DNA from: an uncultured Thermoplasmata archaeon
GTDB taxonomy: Archaea > Thermoplasmatota > Thermoplasmata > Methanomassiliicoccales > Methanomethylophilaceae
DNA: 20,963 bases
Assembly: GCA_946545675.1 (NCBI GenBank)
Contig: CAMNNR010000004.1
Coordinates: 1-20,963 of the forward strand
Direction: 5' to 3'
The notes beneath the pieces were generated by a model, which saw nothing but the letters and a program-made list of their open reading frames with translations, ran no database searches and was not told where the DNA came from. The position numbers and the translations under genes are program-made. Below, piece by piece: positions 1-7,132 of this stretch; positions within the stretch are counted from its first letter, which is position 1, and each line of letters starts with the position of its first letter.

Positions 1-1591
1 CATAGACGTTCTCCTCGGGGAAGTCCTCGGGGAGGTTGACGGTGGAGCTGATGGATGCGTCGATGTGCATCTGCCAGGTTCCCTGCTGCACCAGCCTCTG
101 CTTGTAGTCGAGGTTCTGGGCGGTGACGAAGAAGGGAGGCAGGTTGGTGTCGTCCTTCAGGCCGTGCTTGTCCATGTAGTCCTTGACGACAGGGGGGTAG
201 ACCTTGTAGAACTGGTCGTGGTCGGAAAGGGAGACGGTCCTCCTCTCGAAGTGGGTGGCGAAGATGGGTTCGATACCTCCGGAGATACCCAGCATGGTGG
301 AGAGGGTACCGGTGGGGGCGATGGTGAGGAGCTGTGAGTTGCGGAGACCGTACTGAGCGACGAGTTCACGAGTCTCCTCGGAGGTGTTCTCCATGAAGAA
401 GGGGGATTTCATCAGGTTCTCGATGACGCACTTGGGGAACATTCCCTTCTCCTTGGCGAGCAGGGCGGACTCGCGGATGGCGGTGTCCGCCATGATGAAT
501 CCGAGCTTGTGGCAGAGATCCATAGCCTCGGGGGTTCCGTAGGTGATCTCCATCTTGATGAGCATGTCTGCGAGACCCATGATTCCGAGTCCGATCTGCT
601 TCCAGTCGTTGACGGATTCCTTCTGCTCCTGCAGGGGGTGGAGGGGCAGACCCTCCTCGAGGACGTCGTTGAGGGCACGCACGCAGATTCCGACAGCCTC
701 GCGGAACTCAGCCTCGTCGAACTTACCGTCGTGGACGAACTCGGCGAGGTTCATGCTTCCGAGGAGACAGCTTCCTCCGGCAGGGAGGGGTTCCTCCGCG
801 CAGGGGTTGGTACCCGCGTATTCGTAGTCGGGGAACTCGGACAGGAGGTTCCATGAGCTGATACGGTCCCAGAAGAGACAGCCGGGCTCTCCGAAGTCCC
901 AGTTGGTGTAGCAGAGTTTCTTGAAGAAGGCGTATGCGTCAAGGTTCTTGACGATGGTATCGTTGGTCTCCGGGCGGACGAAGGTCTGCACGAAGGTCCC
1001 TTTCTTCTCCACGCACTCCATGAACTTGTCGGTGACGCGGATGGACATGTTCGCCTTGGTGACCCTCTCGAGATCGGTCTTGACGCTCATGAACTCTTCG
1101 AGGTCGGGGTGTTCGCAAGAAATCGTGAGCATGAGGGCCCCTCTCCTTCCGTGCTGACCGATGAGGCCGGTGACCATGGAGAAGAGGTCGGTGAAAGAAA
1201 CCGCTCCTGAGGTCTCTGAAGCGGTGTTGTTGATCTTGGCCCCGCGGGGTGCGAGCTTGGAGATGTCGATTCCGACACCGCCGCCGTAACTGAATGTACG
1301 TGCTGCCTTGCTGGCACACTGGAAGATGCTCTCGATCGAGTCTTCCGGGGGTGCGATGACGTAACAGTTCGAATAGGTGACCTTGAGTCCGGTCTTATCA
1401 AGACCGCGGTTCGCGAGGATACGTCCGCCGAAGAGGAACTTCTTCTCGACGATCAGCCTCTTGACGTCGGCGTTGCCGTTCGATACACGGTCTAGCCAGT
1501 GATCGAAGGTCTCTCCGTTGTAGGAGTACTTCTTGTTCCATATGTCAATTCCTAACTGATTGTCTGCACCTAACCATTGCTCGATTTCCAT
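1..1591 (-). CDS. nrdJ: Ribonucleoside-diphosphate reductase, adenosylcobalamin-dependent (class II), 3' end outside window
   Basis: Makes deoxyribonucleotides from ribonucleotides, with a thiyl radical generated from adenosylcobalamin, in the cytoplasm. The 530 visible residues start at ATG 1591 and run off the left edge without a stop. Seen directly: SNCY (C76) and SCLLGS (C275), the expected redox cysteine pair; NPCAE (N262, C264, E266), the radical cysteine and catalytic glutamate; APTGT at 425-429 followed by SGGIEP; and a SYGGGVGID block at 101-109. NPCAE and the opening FGGRILANRG block fit the class II NrdJ family better than class I. The C-terminal redox cysteines lie outside the window, so full length cannot be judged. 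The start has GAGG a few bases upstream and a TATA-like element about 40 bp upstream. No class I small subunit lies upstream. B12 dependence is inferred from family resemblance, not shown. Confidence 0.93.
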   Translation of the reverse strand, partial: MEIEQWLGADNQLGIDIWNKKYSYNGETFDHWLDRVSNGNADVKRLIVEKKFLFGGRILANRGLDKTGLKVTYSNCYVIAPPEDSIESIFQCASKAARTFSYGGGVGIDISKLAPRGAKINNTASETSGAVSFTDLFSMVTGLIGQHGRRGALMLTISCEHPDLEEFMSVKTDLERVTKANMSIRVTDKFMECVEKKGTFVQTFVRPETNDTIVKNLDAYAFFKKLCYTNWDFGEPGCLFWDRISSWNLLSEFPDYEYAGTNPCAEEPLPAGGSCLLGSMNLAEFVHDGKFDEAEFREAVGICVRALNDVLEEGLPLHPLQEQKESVNDWKQIGLGIMGLADMLIKMEITYGTPEAMDLCHKLGFIMADTAIRESALLAKEKGMFPKCVIENLMKSPFFMENTSEETRELVAQYGLRNSQLLTIAPTGTLSTMLGISGGIEPIFATHFERRTVSLSDHDQFYKVYPPVVKDYMDKHGLKDDTNLPPFFVTAQNLDYKQRLVQQGTWQMHIDASISSTVNLPEDFPEENVY

Positions 1592-2153
1592 TTTTTGGCC
1601 TCAGAGGTTGAAGATGAATAATAGTGATTTAAGCCTTATTTCGATCTTAACATTTTTAGCAGTTAAATACCTCCAACTAAAAGGAGTACACATCCAACTG
1701 TCGATATCTAACCGGAAAACAGTACCCAGACCCCACGGTTTTTACTTACTTAAAAAATTGTAGGATGAACGCTTTAAGTATGGTTTCATCCAATGAAGAA
1801 TGGATTTCGAATCTCGATCGCGGCAGCCCCGAAATGTGGCGAGGTTGCAAAAAAGCAAATGGGTTCCGACTATCCAGACAGTTTATCATAATACTAAAAG
1901 TTGGATGGTTTTACTTAACTGATATAATTATACAAAAAGGATTAGGCCTCCGAAAAAGATGTTAAAACAGCTACTTAAAAATCATTTAATATGTTATGAA
2001 ATTCGGAAGATTGTCAAAATGGAGAATTACAGGGAAAAGCAAGAAGGAACCTGACAACCGCTTCGCTATTATGTAGAAATATTACAATTTATTACTCCAA
2101 TCAGCTATCGCTAATGCAGATTCCCGGGTTCAGGACGCTCGTGAAATGAAAGC
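1592..2153. other. AT-rich intergenic region, no convincing gene
   Basis: This 560 bp gap is much more AT-rich than its surroundings. It holds three promoter-like elements on the plus strand: ACTTACTTAAAAAATTG near 1744-1760, TTTTACTTAACTGATATAA near 1909-1927, and CTTAAAAATC near 1973-1982. Downstream of the first, an ORF from ATG 1780 (also readable from 1765) to 1965 has unusual codon use and an AT-rich second half. GCAGCC near 1824 can pair with GGTTGC near 1844, giving a short hairpin. From ATG 1996 a short frame reads 26 codons, then TAG, then 37 codons to TGA at 2190. I cannot assign a function to any of these; a small RNA, a decayed gene or plain promoter DNA are all possible. Confidence 0.5.
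1626..1635 (-). promoter_or_regulatory. Probable TATA box of nrdJ
   Basis: On the minus strand this reads GGCTTAAATC in an AT-rich stretch, centred about 40 bp upstream of the nrdJ ATG. That places transcription start around 1605 and leaves a short leader carrying the GAGG ribosome site. Position and composition only; no start site is measured. Confidence 0.4.
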
Positions 2154-2687
2154 TCACTCTGCGAATTCCGAACCCATCCTCTTCCTGTGAATCATCACCA
2201 TGACCCTGCGTGCGGCCGGCTGAGCGATGAGCATCTCGACCCAAAAAGCAATACAGAAATTCCTGGGCCAAATACGGGGCCAATTCTCCGCAAGTTCGGC
2301 GAGATCCACAGGCGGACCCCCGAAGATGTTCCCCATGGACTGCCCTATCACTCCTCCAAGGAAGGAGAGAATCACGGACATTAGGAGGACGTTCACGATG
2401 ATGTTGAAACAGATGTATGCATTAGCGCTGTCGTTCGGTCCGATGTACCTACGCACGACAGCGTTCGCGATGCGGGAAACAACGACGGTGGCCAGAAGGA
2501 ACGCTGTCAGAAAAACCACAGGCCACATAATCATGTAGTCAGTAAGGAACTCCCTGATGCGGTCCGGGGTGTACCCCATGCTGTCGTATACGTTATATCC
2601 CCCGATCAAGAGGGAAGAAAGGGCTGCGATGACGCAACCATATATTATGCCTTCTCTAGGATTCCACGGTAATCTATATTCTGCCAT
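2154..2687 (-). CDS. DUF2798-like integral membrane protein with internal duplication
   Basis: A 177-residue membrane protein of unknown function. ATG 2687 is chosen because GAGGTGAT lies just upstream; seven more codons in frame upstream lack a better signal. Four hydrophobic segments are visible: GIIYGCVIAALSSLLIGG, WPVVFLTAFLLATVVVSRIA, a central FNIIVNVLLMSVILSFLGGV segment, and a last one containing FCIAFWVEMLIAQPA. Segments two and four share a W-P-x(2-3)-F-x2-AF pattern ending in an arginine-rich tail (VVRRY, ARRVM), which suggests two tandem DUF2798-like hairpins. The gene is divergent from the secreted-protein gene at 2870. The family call rests on remembered similarity to DUF2798 and is tentative; membrane location is much firmer. 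Confidence 0.7.
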   Translation of the reverse strand: MAEYRLPWNPREGIIYGCVIAALSSLLIGGYNVYDSMGYTPDRIREFLTDYMIMWPVVFLTAFLLATVVVSRIANAVVRRYIGPNDSANAYICFNIIVNVLLMSVILSFLGGVIGQSMGNIFGGPPVDLAELAENWPRIWPRNFCIAFWVEMLIAQPAARRVMVMIHRKRMGSEFAE

Positions 2688-2840
2688 AGTATCACCTCGA
2701 CGGGTCACACTGTTTCCGCCGAAGCTTACGATTTACGTGGATTCCCTGATTCGTGGCGAAGTATGGCCCCGATAAAAAACTAACCGTCGAAACACACGGA
2801 AAACGAGGCGTCTGGCCGTACGGTTAACTACAATTGATTC

Positions 2841-2847
2841 TTTATAC
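2841..2847 (+). promoter_or_regulatory. TATA box for the secreted-protein gene
   Basis: TTTATAC, centred about 26 bp before ATG 2870. At the usual archaeal spacing transcription would begin at or very near the start codon, so the mRNA is probably leaderless. A four-codon frame (ATG AAC CCA TGA) starts at 2862 and its stop overlaps the real ATG. Confidence 0.5.
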
Positions 2848-2869
2848 AGTTAAGTTATTTTATGAACCC

Positions 2870-3721
2870 ATGAACTCCAACGGTATTACTGCCATTGTCG
2901 TGGTGGCCGTTATCGCCATGAGCGTGGGCGCGGTCCACTTCATGGGCGAGAGTGCCGACCCCAACTATTCGGTACTCGACACGACAGACAATCTAGCAGC
3001 GGGACAGGTTTTCACCAAAACGTCGGTCATAGGCCCGGCAAACATGACCATCTCCTACAAAATCGACAAGATAGAGAACGGTGAGGTCTCCTACACGATT
3101 ACATCTACCTCCGCAATCGATACTTATGAAAAACGTATCGAAGGCTTCGATTACTTCGATCCTTCGAATTACTACATCTTTGATTATACTGACAGCGAAT
3201 CCATCCCTGCGGGCATGACTGTTACCAAAGACGGTGACATATACATCCTGAACGGCAACTATGAGAGTGCCCCCACCGTCACCACTTATGAGAATTTCAG
3301 GATCACCAACGACGGTACCGCAGTCACCAACGTAGAAGGGAAGATGAGCCTCACAACGAACTACGAGGGTGCCTCATCGAAGCAGATCCTCGAATACATC
3401 ACCGACGCAGGTGTACTCAAGGCAAAAGCAATCACGGAAGGCGTATCAACCGCCAGTGGCACACCAGACAATTTCCTTAACCAGGCTGTCGGAAAGGTCT
3501 CCGCGACAAACTACCCCGAAGAACTGGAGAAGACCGAGACCAAAGGTGTCCTCAACGGTTACGAAGTCACGATAATCACCCTCAACGGAACTTACACCGA
3601 CGGGGAGAGCTCACAGACTTTCGTGAACATGAAGTACTACTCCTACAACGGATACCTCGTGAAGGCTGAAGGAAAGTTCAACAACAACATCATAAGCAGC
3701 GAAGTTACCATCACGGTCTGA
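2870..3721 (+). CDS. Secreted or membrane-anchored protein of unknown function
   Basis: A 283-residue protein that I do not recognise. ATG 2870 is preferred over an upstream TTG (2834) because it gives a normal N-terminus and lies at leaderless distance from a TATA box. The N-terminus is MNSNGITAIVVVAVIAMSVG followed by an exported, soluble-looking region, so it is either a signal anchor or a cleaved signal peptide. The rest is rich in Thr, Ser, Asn, Tyr and acidic residues with many short alternating strand-like segments, typical of archaeal cell-surface beta proteins, and has several NxT/NxS sequons (for example NMT, NGT). No cysteine is present after the N-terminus. It ends just before a strong hairpin and so is probably a single-gene transcript. 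The NG-ITAIVV start also resembles pilin-like N-termini, but a convincing prepilin cleavage site is lacking. Confidence 0.8.
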   Translation: MNSNGITAIVVVAVIAMSVGAVHFMGESADPNYSVLDTTDNLAAGQVFTKTSVIGPANMTISYKIDKIENGEVSYTITSTSAIDTYEKRIEGFDYFDPSNYYIFDYTDSESIPAGMTVTKDGDIYILNGNYESAPTVTTYENFRITNDGTAVTNVEGKMSLTTNYEGASSKQILEYITDAGVLKAKAITEGVSTASGTPDNFLNQAVGKVSATNYPEELEKTETKGVLNGYEVTIITLNGTYTDGESSQTFVNMKYYSYNGYLVKAEGKFNNNIISSEVTITV

Positions 3722-3730
3722 AACCCAACG

Positions 3731-3760
3731 GGGGCTGGCAGCTTATGGACTGCCGGCCCC
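3731..3760 (+). terminator. Hairpin terminator after the secreted-protein gene
   Basis: GGGGCTGGCAG (3731-3741) pairs with CTGCCGGCCCC (3750-3760) with one G-T wobble and an 8-base loop. It starts 10 bp after the stop codon at 3721 and is followed by TTAACCTTAA. Strong stem, weak T-tract. Confidence 0.6.
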
Positions 3761-3807
3761 TTAACCTTAATGTTCTGATATCCATTGGCCGCATTGTTAT
3801 ACCACCT

Positions 3808-3833
3808 AAAAAATGGAACATTTGGCATTTTTT
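3808..3833. terminator. A/T-flanked inverted repeat, possible second terminator
   Basis: AAAAAATG (3808-3815) and CATTTTTT (3826-3833) are a perfect 8-bp inverted repeat around a 10-base loop. The plus strand ends in six T, so it can act as a T-tract terminator; by symmetry it could act on the other strand as well. It lies about 50 bp beyond the first hairpin. Confidence 0.4.
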
Positions 3834-3934
3834 GCCCCCTAAAAGATAGATTAAAACCGAAAACTGTCATGTAAGTAATTCGGTCTTTGGGGATTGCGAG
3901 ACGTTATGTTATTCCCTTGTTATAGGTGAGTGAA

Positions 3935-3951
3935 TCGGGGCCAAGCCCCGA
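3935..3951 (-). terminator. Hairpin terminator after the secretion ATPase gene
   Basis: TCGGGGC, loop CAA, GCCCCGA: a perfect 7-bp stem located 17 bp past the ATPase stop on the minus strand. No strong T-run follows, so termination is inferred from position and stem strength. Confidence 0.5.
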
Positions 3952-3967
3952 CAGATTTACCGGTCTT

Positions 3968-5713
3968 TCATGATTTCTCACCTCCCCTGCCAACAAGATA
4001 CTTCTGGCTGAACCCTTCGGCCAGAACCTCGCAGGTCTTCCCTGCGTTACGGTCGATGAACTCATTGGAGATGCAAACCCATTCGGGGCCCAGATACTTG
4101 GGGTCGTCCTTCCCGGCTTCCGCAAGACGCTTCCTGATCTCACCGCGGGCAAGGATCTCTTCCCTTGCCTCCGATTCGGTGAGTCCGCAGGTTGCGAGAG
4201 CCCTTTTCATCACGGGGGTCTTGAGTGCTTTGGAGATGTCGCCGAGTTCTGAGAAGACTCCCTTCCTGTTCGTGGTGGCGACGAACTCGTTGACCTGCCT
4301 GGTCTGAGTGCCTGTCTTCCTGTCCTTCACTGTCCCGACGGTGACGATCACATCGGTGGCCATGAAAGACTCCGGGGAGATGCCCATGTCGTGTATCACC
4401 CTCTCGTATACGCTCTTGGCGGAATCGCCGTGGATGGTACCCATGATAGAACTGCCAGCACGCCCTGTGCGCATGCTCTCGTAGAGGATCTTGGCTTCCT
4501 CGCCCCTGACCTCTCCGAGCACGATCGCTGACTCACCCATCCTGAGCGATACCCTCAAGGCTTCGTTCGCACGGGAGAGTGAGCTCCCTTCGATGCGTTC
4601 GTCCACCAACATGGACTGGACCTTGTATCCCATCCTGCGCATCTGCAGACTCGGAAGCTCGATTGTATCTTCGACGGTGAGGATACGTTGGGACTTAGGG
4701 AATTCGAACATCATCGCGGACAGGAGCGAACTCTTTCCCGCACCCCTCGCACCGCAGACCAGGAATGCCGCGCGGTTCTGAACAAGGAATGAGAGTAAGC
4801 CCGCAGTGTATGGATCCAAAGTCCCGTTGGCGATGAGGCGTGTCAGAGTCCAGGGCTCGGCAGAATGCTTGCGGATGGCGACAGCGTCCCCGTTGGGGCT
4901 CAGCGGATAACCGACCACCGTGGCCCTTGCATCGTAAACGCCCATATCCGTTTCCAAAACCGGATTCGTCTGACTGAAAGGGAGGCCGCTGACCTTCTTG
5001 AGATAACAGATGAGGTTCATCACCTCCCTCCTGTCGACCACGAGGTTGGTCCTGCACCTGCCGTGGCCGTTGGTACCTCCGATTCCGGAGAGTGTCACGT
5101 GGACCCTGTTCTTTTCACAGGGAGCGTCCACGTAGATATCCTCTAGACGCGGATCGGAAAGGAGGATGTCGAACACGCCCAATCCGACCGTGTAACGGTA
5201 AACGATGTCGCATATGCGGCGGTTCATATCCACCACCGCCTGGGAATTGCCTCCGCAGACCACCGAGATCTTGTCCGCATACTCTGTCAGCATATCAACG
5301 GTGAGCGAATCGATGAAGAACCTGTCGCTCCTCCCACCAGAACGGCGGTATTCGTCGCGGACCTTGGCGATCAATGCCTCGATTATCGTGTTAACCGTAT
5401 CGTTGCTGGTGTACTCGGCAGGGGTCAGGTTGTACTCTGTCTCCCCGTCTGAAGCGGTTCCGACCACCACGTGCCCGCTGGGGGTGTCGTACTCCTCGAT
5501 GATGTCCAGATTACGGGGATTTCCCAGCAGCCAACAGTCCGAATAGGGGGGTTTCGTGCGGATGTCGAAGGAGGACAGTTTCCTGAGGTCCTCCATGAAA
5601 GTGCTCTTGGGCACCGTGTCTTCTGCCTTCGGGAGGCAGTCGGTACCGGTGAGGGGGGCCGTCGGTGATTCGGGGATGGGTGGGGAAGGAACCTTCCTGC
5701 GGTCGAGGATCAT
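3968..5713 (-). CDS. Type II/IV secretion system ATPase (archaeal GspE/TadA/ArlI-like)
   Basis: Hexameric cytoplasmic ATPase of the family that drives assembly of pili, archaella or secretion systems. The 581-residue protein starts at ATG 5713, which overlaps the upstream gene's TGA as ATGA; a longer frame to 5824 would overlap that gene heavily. Visible: Walker A GARGAGKSS (321-329), acidic box TVEDTIELPS (346-355), Walker B AIVLGEVRGEE (396-406), His box GTIHGDS (425-431), and an N-terminal domain with LSDPRLEDIYVDAP (185-198), typical of VirB11/TadA proteins. The first ~100 residues are proline- and acid-rich and look family-specific. All catalytic blocks are intact. Unusually, no TadC/ArlJ-like membrane platform gene follows; instead a Cys-rich protein precedes it and a hairpin terminator ends the unit. 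Which surface structure it powers cannot be told from here; two pilin-like proteins lie at 19211-20040. Confidence 0.92.
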   Translation of the reverse strand: MILDRRKVPSPPIPESPTAPLTGTDCLPKAEDTVPKSTFMEDLRKLSSFDIRTKPPYSDCWLLGNPRNLDIIEEYDTPSGHVVVGTASDGETEYNLTPAEYTSNDTVNTIIEALIAKVRDEYRRSGGRSDRFFIDSLTVDMLTEYADKISVVCGGNSQAVVDMNRRICDIVYRYTVGLGVFDILLSDPRLEDIYVDAPCEKNRVHVTLSGIGGTNGHGRCRTNLVVDRREVMNLICYLKKVSGLPFSQTNPVLETDMGVYDARATVVGYPLSPNGDAVAIRKHSAEPWTLTRLIANGTLDPYTAGLLSFLVQNRAAFLVCGARGAGKSSLLSAMMFEFPKSQRILTVEDTIELPSLQMRRMGYKVQSMLVDERIEGSSLSRANEALRVSLRMGESAIVLGEVRGEEAKILYESMRTGRAGSSIMGTIHGDSAKSVYERVIHDMGISPESFMATDVIVTVGTVKDRKTGTQTRQVNEFVATTNRKGVFSELGDISKALKTPVMKRALATCGLTESEAREEILARGEIRKRLAEAGKDDPKYLGPEWVCISNEFIDRNAGKTCEVLAEGFSQKYLVGRGGEKS

Positions 5714-6231
5714 TCGGATACCCCCTTCGACCTGCAGAGTTCCTTCGCCTTCGAACGTATCGAGTCCATCTCCTTCTCGGTGGCGGAGATGGCATTGTAG
5801 GTCCTCTGCATGCATGCTATGCACTCGGGCCCGTCGTTGCTATCGGAATACAATCTGGCACATGCCCTCTTGAAATCGGGGTCGGGAAAATCAGACCAGG
5901 TCGCATCGAGGATCGCCATCGGGGACCTGGGGCATCTGGAACATTGCCTCCCCTTAGGGGTGTTCAGGAGCGGACGCCTTATCCTGGCCAGGGAACATAT
6001 CAGCTCCGCTGTCCCGCCGGAGATCTCGATGTCCTTGGAGGATACCAGTCTGATCCTCTCGGCGGTACCGTTGGATGCGATCGCTTCGCAGATGCAGCTT
6101 ATGCATACCTGACTGCAGCTGTCCGGGAATTGGTCGCAACCGCGGCAGTTGACACATAGGGTATTGGAGTCGTCGATGCGATAGGAGCTGCCGGGGGCAG
6201 GTCCCTTCTGTTTCCTCTTCAAGGATTTCAT
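5710..6231 (-). CDS. Cysteine-rich protein of unknown function, coupled to secretion ATPase
   Basis: A 173-residue, probably cytoplasmic protein without membrane segments. Cysteines cluster at 26, 29, 32, 39, 43, 46 and 48 (CVNCRGC, then CSQVCISCIC), with later pairs CSRC (97, 100) and CIAC (137, 140) and single C79, C124 and C166. Such spacing suggests two or more bound zinc ions or iron-sulfur clusters. The basic N-terminus MKSLKRKQKG and a charged helical C-terminus flank this core. Its TGA overlaps the ATPase ATG, so the two are translated together and probably act together. ATG 6231 lies 28 bp from a TATA element shared with the divergent nuclease gene, consistent with a leaderless mRNA. 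I do not recognise the family. It could be a redox or zinc-dependent regulator or adaptor of the ATPase. Confidence 0.8.
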   Translation of the reverse strand: MKSLKRKQKGPAPGSSYRIDDSNTLCVNCRGCDQFPDSCSQVCISCICEAIASNGTAERIRLVSSKDIEISGGTAELICSLARIRRPLLNTPKGRQCSRCPRSPMAILDATWSDFPDPDFKRACARLYSDSNDGPECIACMQRTYNAISATEKEMDSIRSKAKELCRSKGVSE

Positions 6232-6255
6232 GCTTATGCGATTCCCGCGGTTCTG

Positions 6256-6262
6256 TATAAAA
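6256..6262. promoter_or_regulatory. Possible TATA element shared by divergent genes
   Basis: TATAAAA on the plus strand, TTTTATA on the minus strand. It sits 28 bp from the minus-strand ATG 6231 (leaderless spacing) and about 62 bp before plus-strand ATG 6321, where it would leave a leader of roughly 35 nt. No second TATA box is evident in the 90 bp between the genes, so one element may serve both directions. Confidence 0.45.
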
Positions 6263-6320
6263 GCCGGATTTTACACTTACATACGTACAGTTGATATCAT
6301 CATTGGACATACGGTCCTGT

Positions 6321-7106
6321 ATGGCATACGACGGAAGGATGAACATAGTCGAGATCGATGACGAGACTCACACGGTCATCTTCGATCTCTACCGCAGGAA
6401 GAAGATATCTGGCACCAAACTCGGACCCATCCTGGGGATGAGCGAGATGGCTACCCCGTTCAAGGTCGCCTGCGAACTCGCGGGCATATATCCTGGCGAC
6501 AAGACGAACAAGTACATGGAAGCCGGCAACATCCTCGAGCCGAAGATCAGGGGTTATGTGCGCAAGCACGCTAACGAGATGCTCCCCGCCCTGCTGGGAG
6601 TCCCCGAGGGTACGCAATTCGTTGTGGAGGAACCCGTCGAGAAGGAGAAGTGCGGATACGACCACTTCCACGACAACAGGATGTTCGGCGGACTGGTGGA
6701 CGGATACATCGCCTACGGAGGCAAGAGGATGGCCATCCTCGAGATCAAGACCTCCGGTGACAGGGAGAAATGGAAGGACGGCGAGGGCAGGATCTCCGTG
6801 GTCCCCGACACCTACATCATGCAGGCAGGGCTGTATGCACAGCTTTCCAACCTCGACGCCATCATCTTCGCGGTCGGATTCCTGGAGGAGGAAGACTACG
6901 ACCGTCCCGCCTTCTGGGTGCCCACCGCCGAGAACACCTTCCTGATCAAGATGGACCGGCCCGACATGACCAAACCCATGGCCGATGCGGAGAAATGGTA
7001 CCACGACTACATCGATGCGGGAGAGACCCCCGAGTGGACAGACAAGGACCTGGAGATCGTGAAATACCTCAAGGCATACAAACCCGACAGCAAGAAGAGG
7101 CATTGA
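6321..7106 (+). CDS. YqaJ-like PD-(D/E)XK nuclease
   Basis: Probable exonuclease or single-strand-end processing enzyme of the YqaJ / lambda-exonuclease group. With ATG 6321 it has 261 residues. Motifs in order: GNILEPKI with E73; GGLVDGYI with D127; LEIKTSG with E141 and K143; and YIMQAGLYAQ with Q168, the QxxxY motif of this group. Together these form a complete metal-dependent nuclease site. N-terminal SGTKLGPILGMS matches the substrate-entry segment seen in YqaJ proteins. Starts at TTG 6291 or ATG 6339 are possible; none has a good Shine-Dalgarno site. YqaJ proteins are common in phages, but no phage gene is near; the next gene, 26 bp on, is a nitroreductase. It may be a domesticated viral recombination nuclease or a host repair enzyme. 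Confidence 0.82.
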   Translation: MAYDGRMNIVEIDDETHTVIFDLYRRKKISGTKLGPILGMSEMATPFKVACELAGIYPGDKTNKYMEAGNILEPKIRGYVRKHANEMLPALLGVPEGTQFVVEEPVEKEKCGYDHFHDNRMFGGLVDGYIAYGGKRMAILEIKTSGDREKWKDGEGRISVVPDTYIMQAGLYAQLSNLDAIIFAVGFLEEEDYDRPAFWVPTAENTFLIKMDRPDMTKPMADAEKWYHDYIDAGETPEWTDKDLEIVKYLKAYKPDSKKRH

Positions 7107-7132
7107 ATCCGATCCTGATAGGAGGGAGAGAG

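Noticed and set aside
3643..3870. Minus-strand 75-codon frame covering the gap after the secreted-protein gene
   Set aside because: Most of it overlaps antisense the secreted-protein gene and the terminator hairpins; no ribosome site and no conserved-looking sequence.
6300..7103. Long minus-strand frame (267 codons) opposite the YqaJ-like nuclease
   Set aside because: The plus strand encodes a protein with all nuclease motifs; the antisense frame has no recognisable domain and reflects GC-rich codon bias.
6321..7106. Prophage or mobile element signal from the YqaJ-type nuclease
   Set aside because: No integrase, terminase, capsid, attachment repeat or compositional break nearby; flanking genes look chromosomal.
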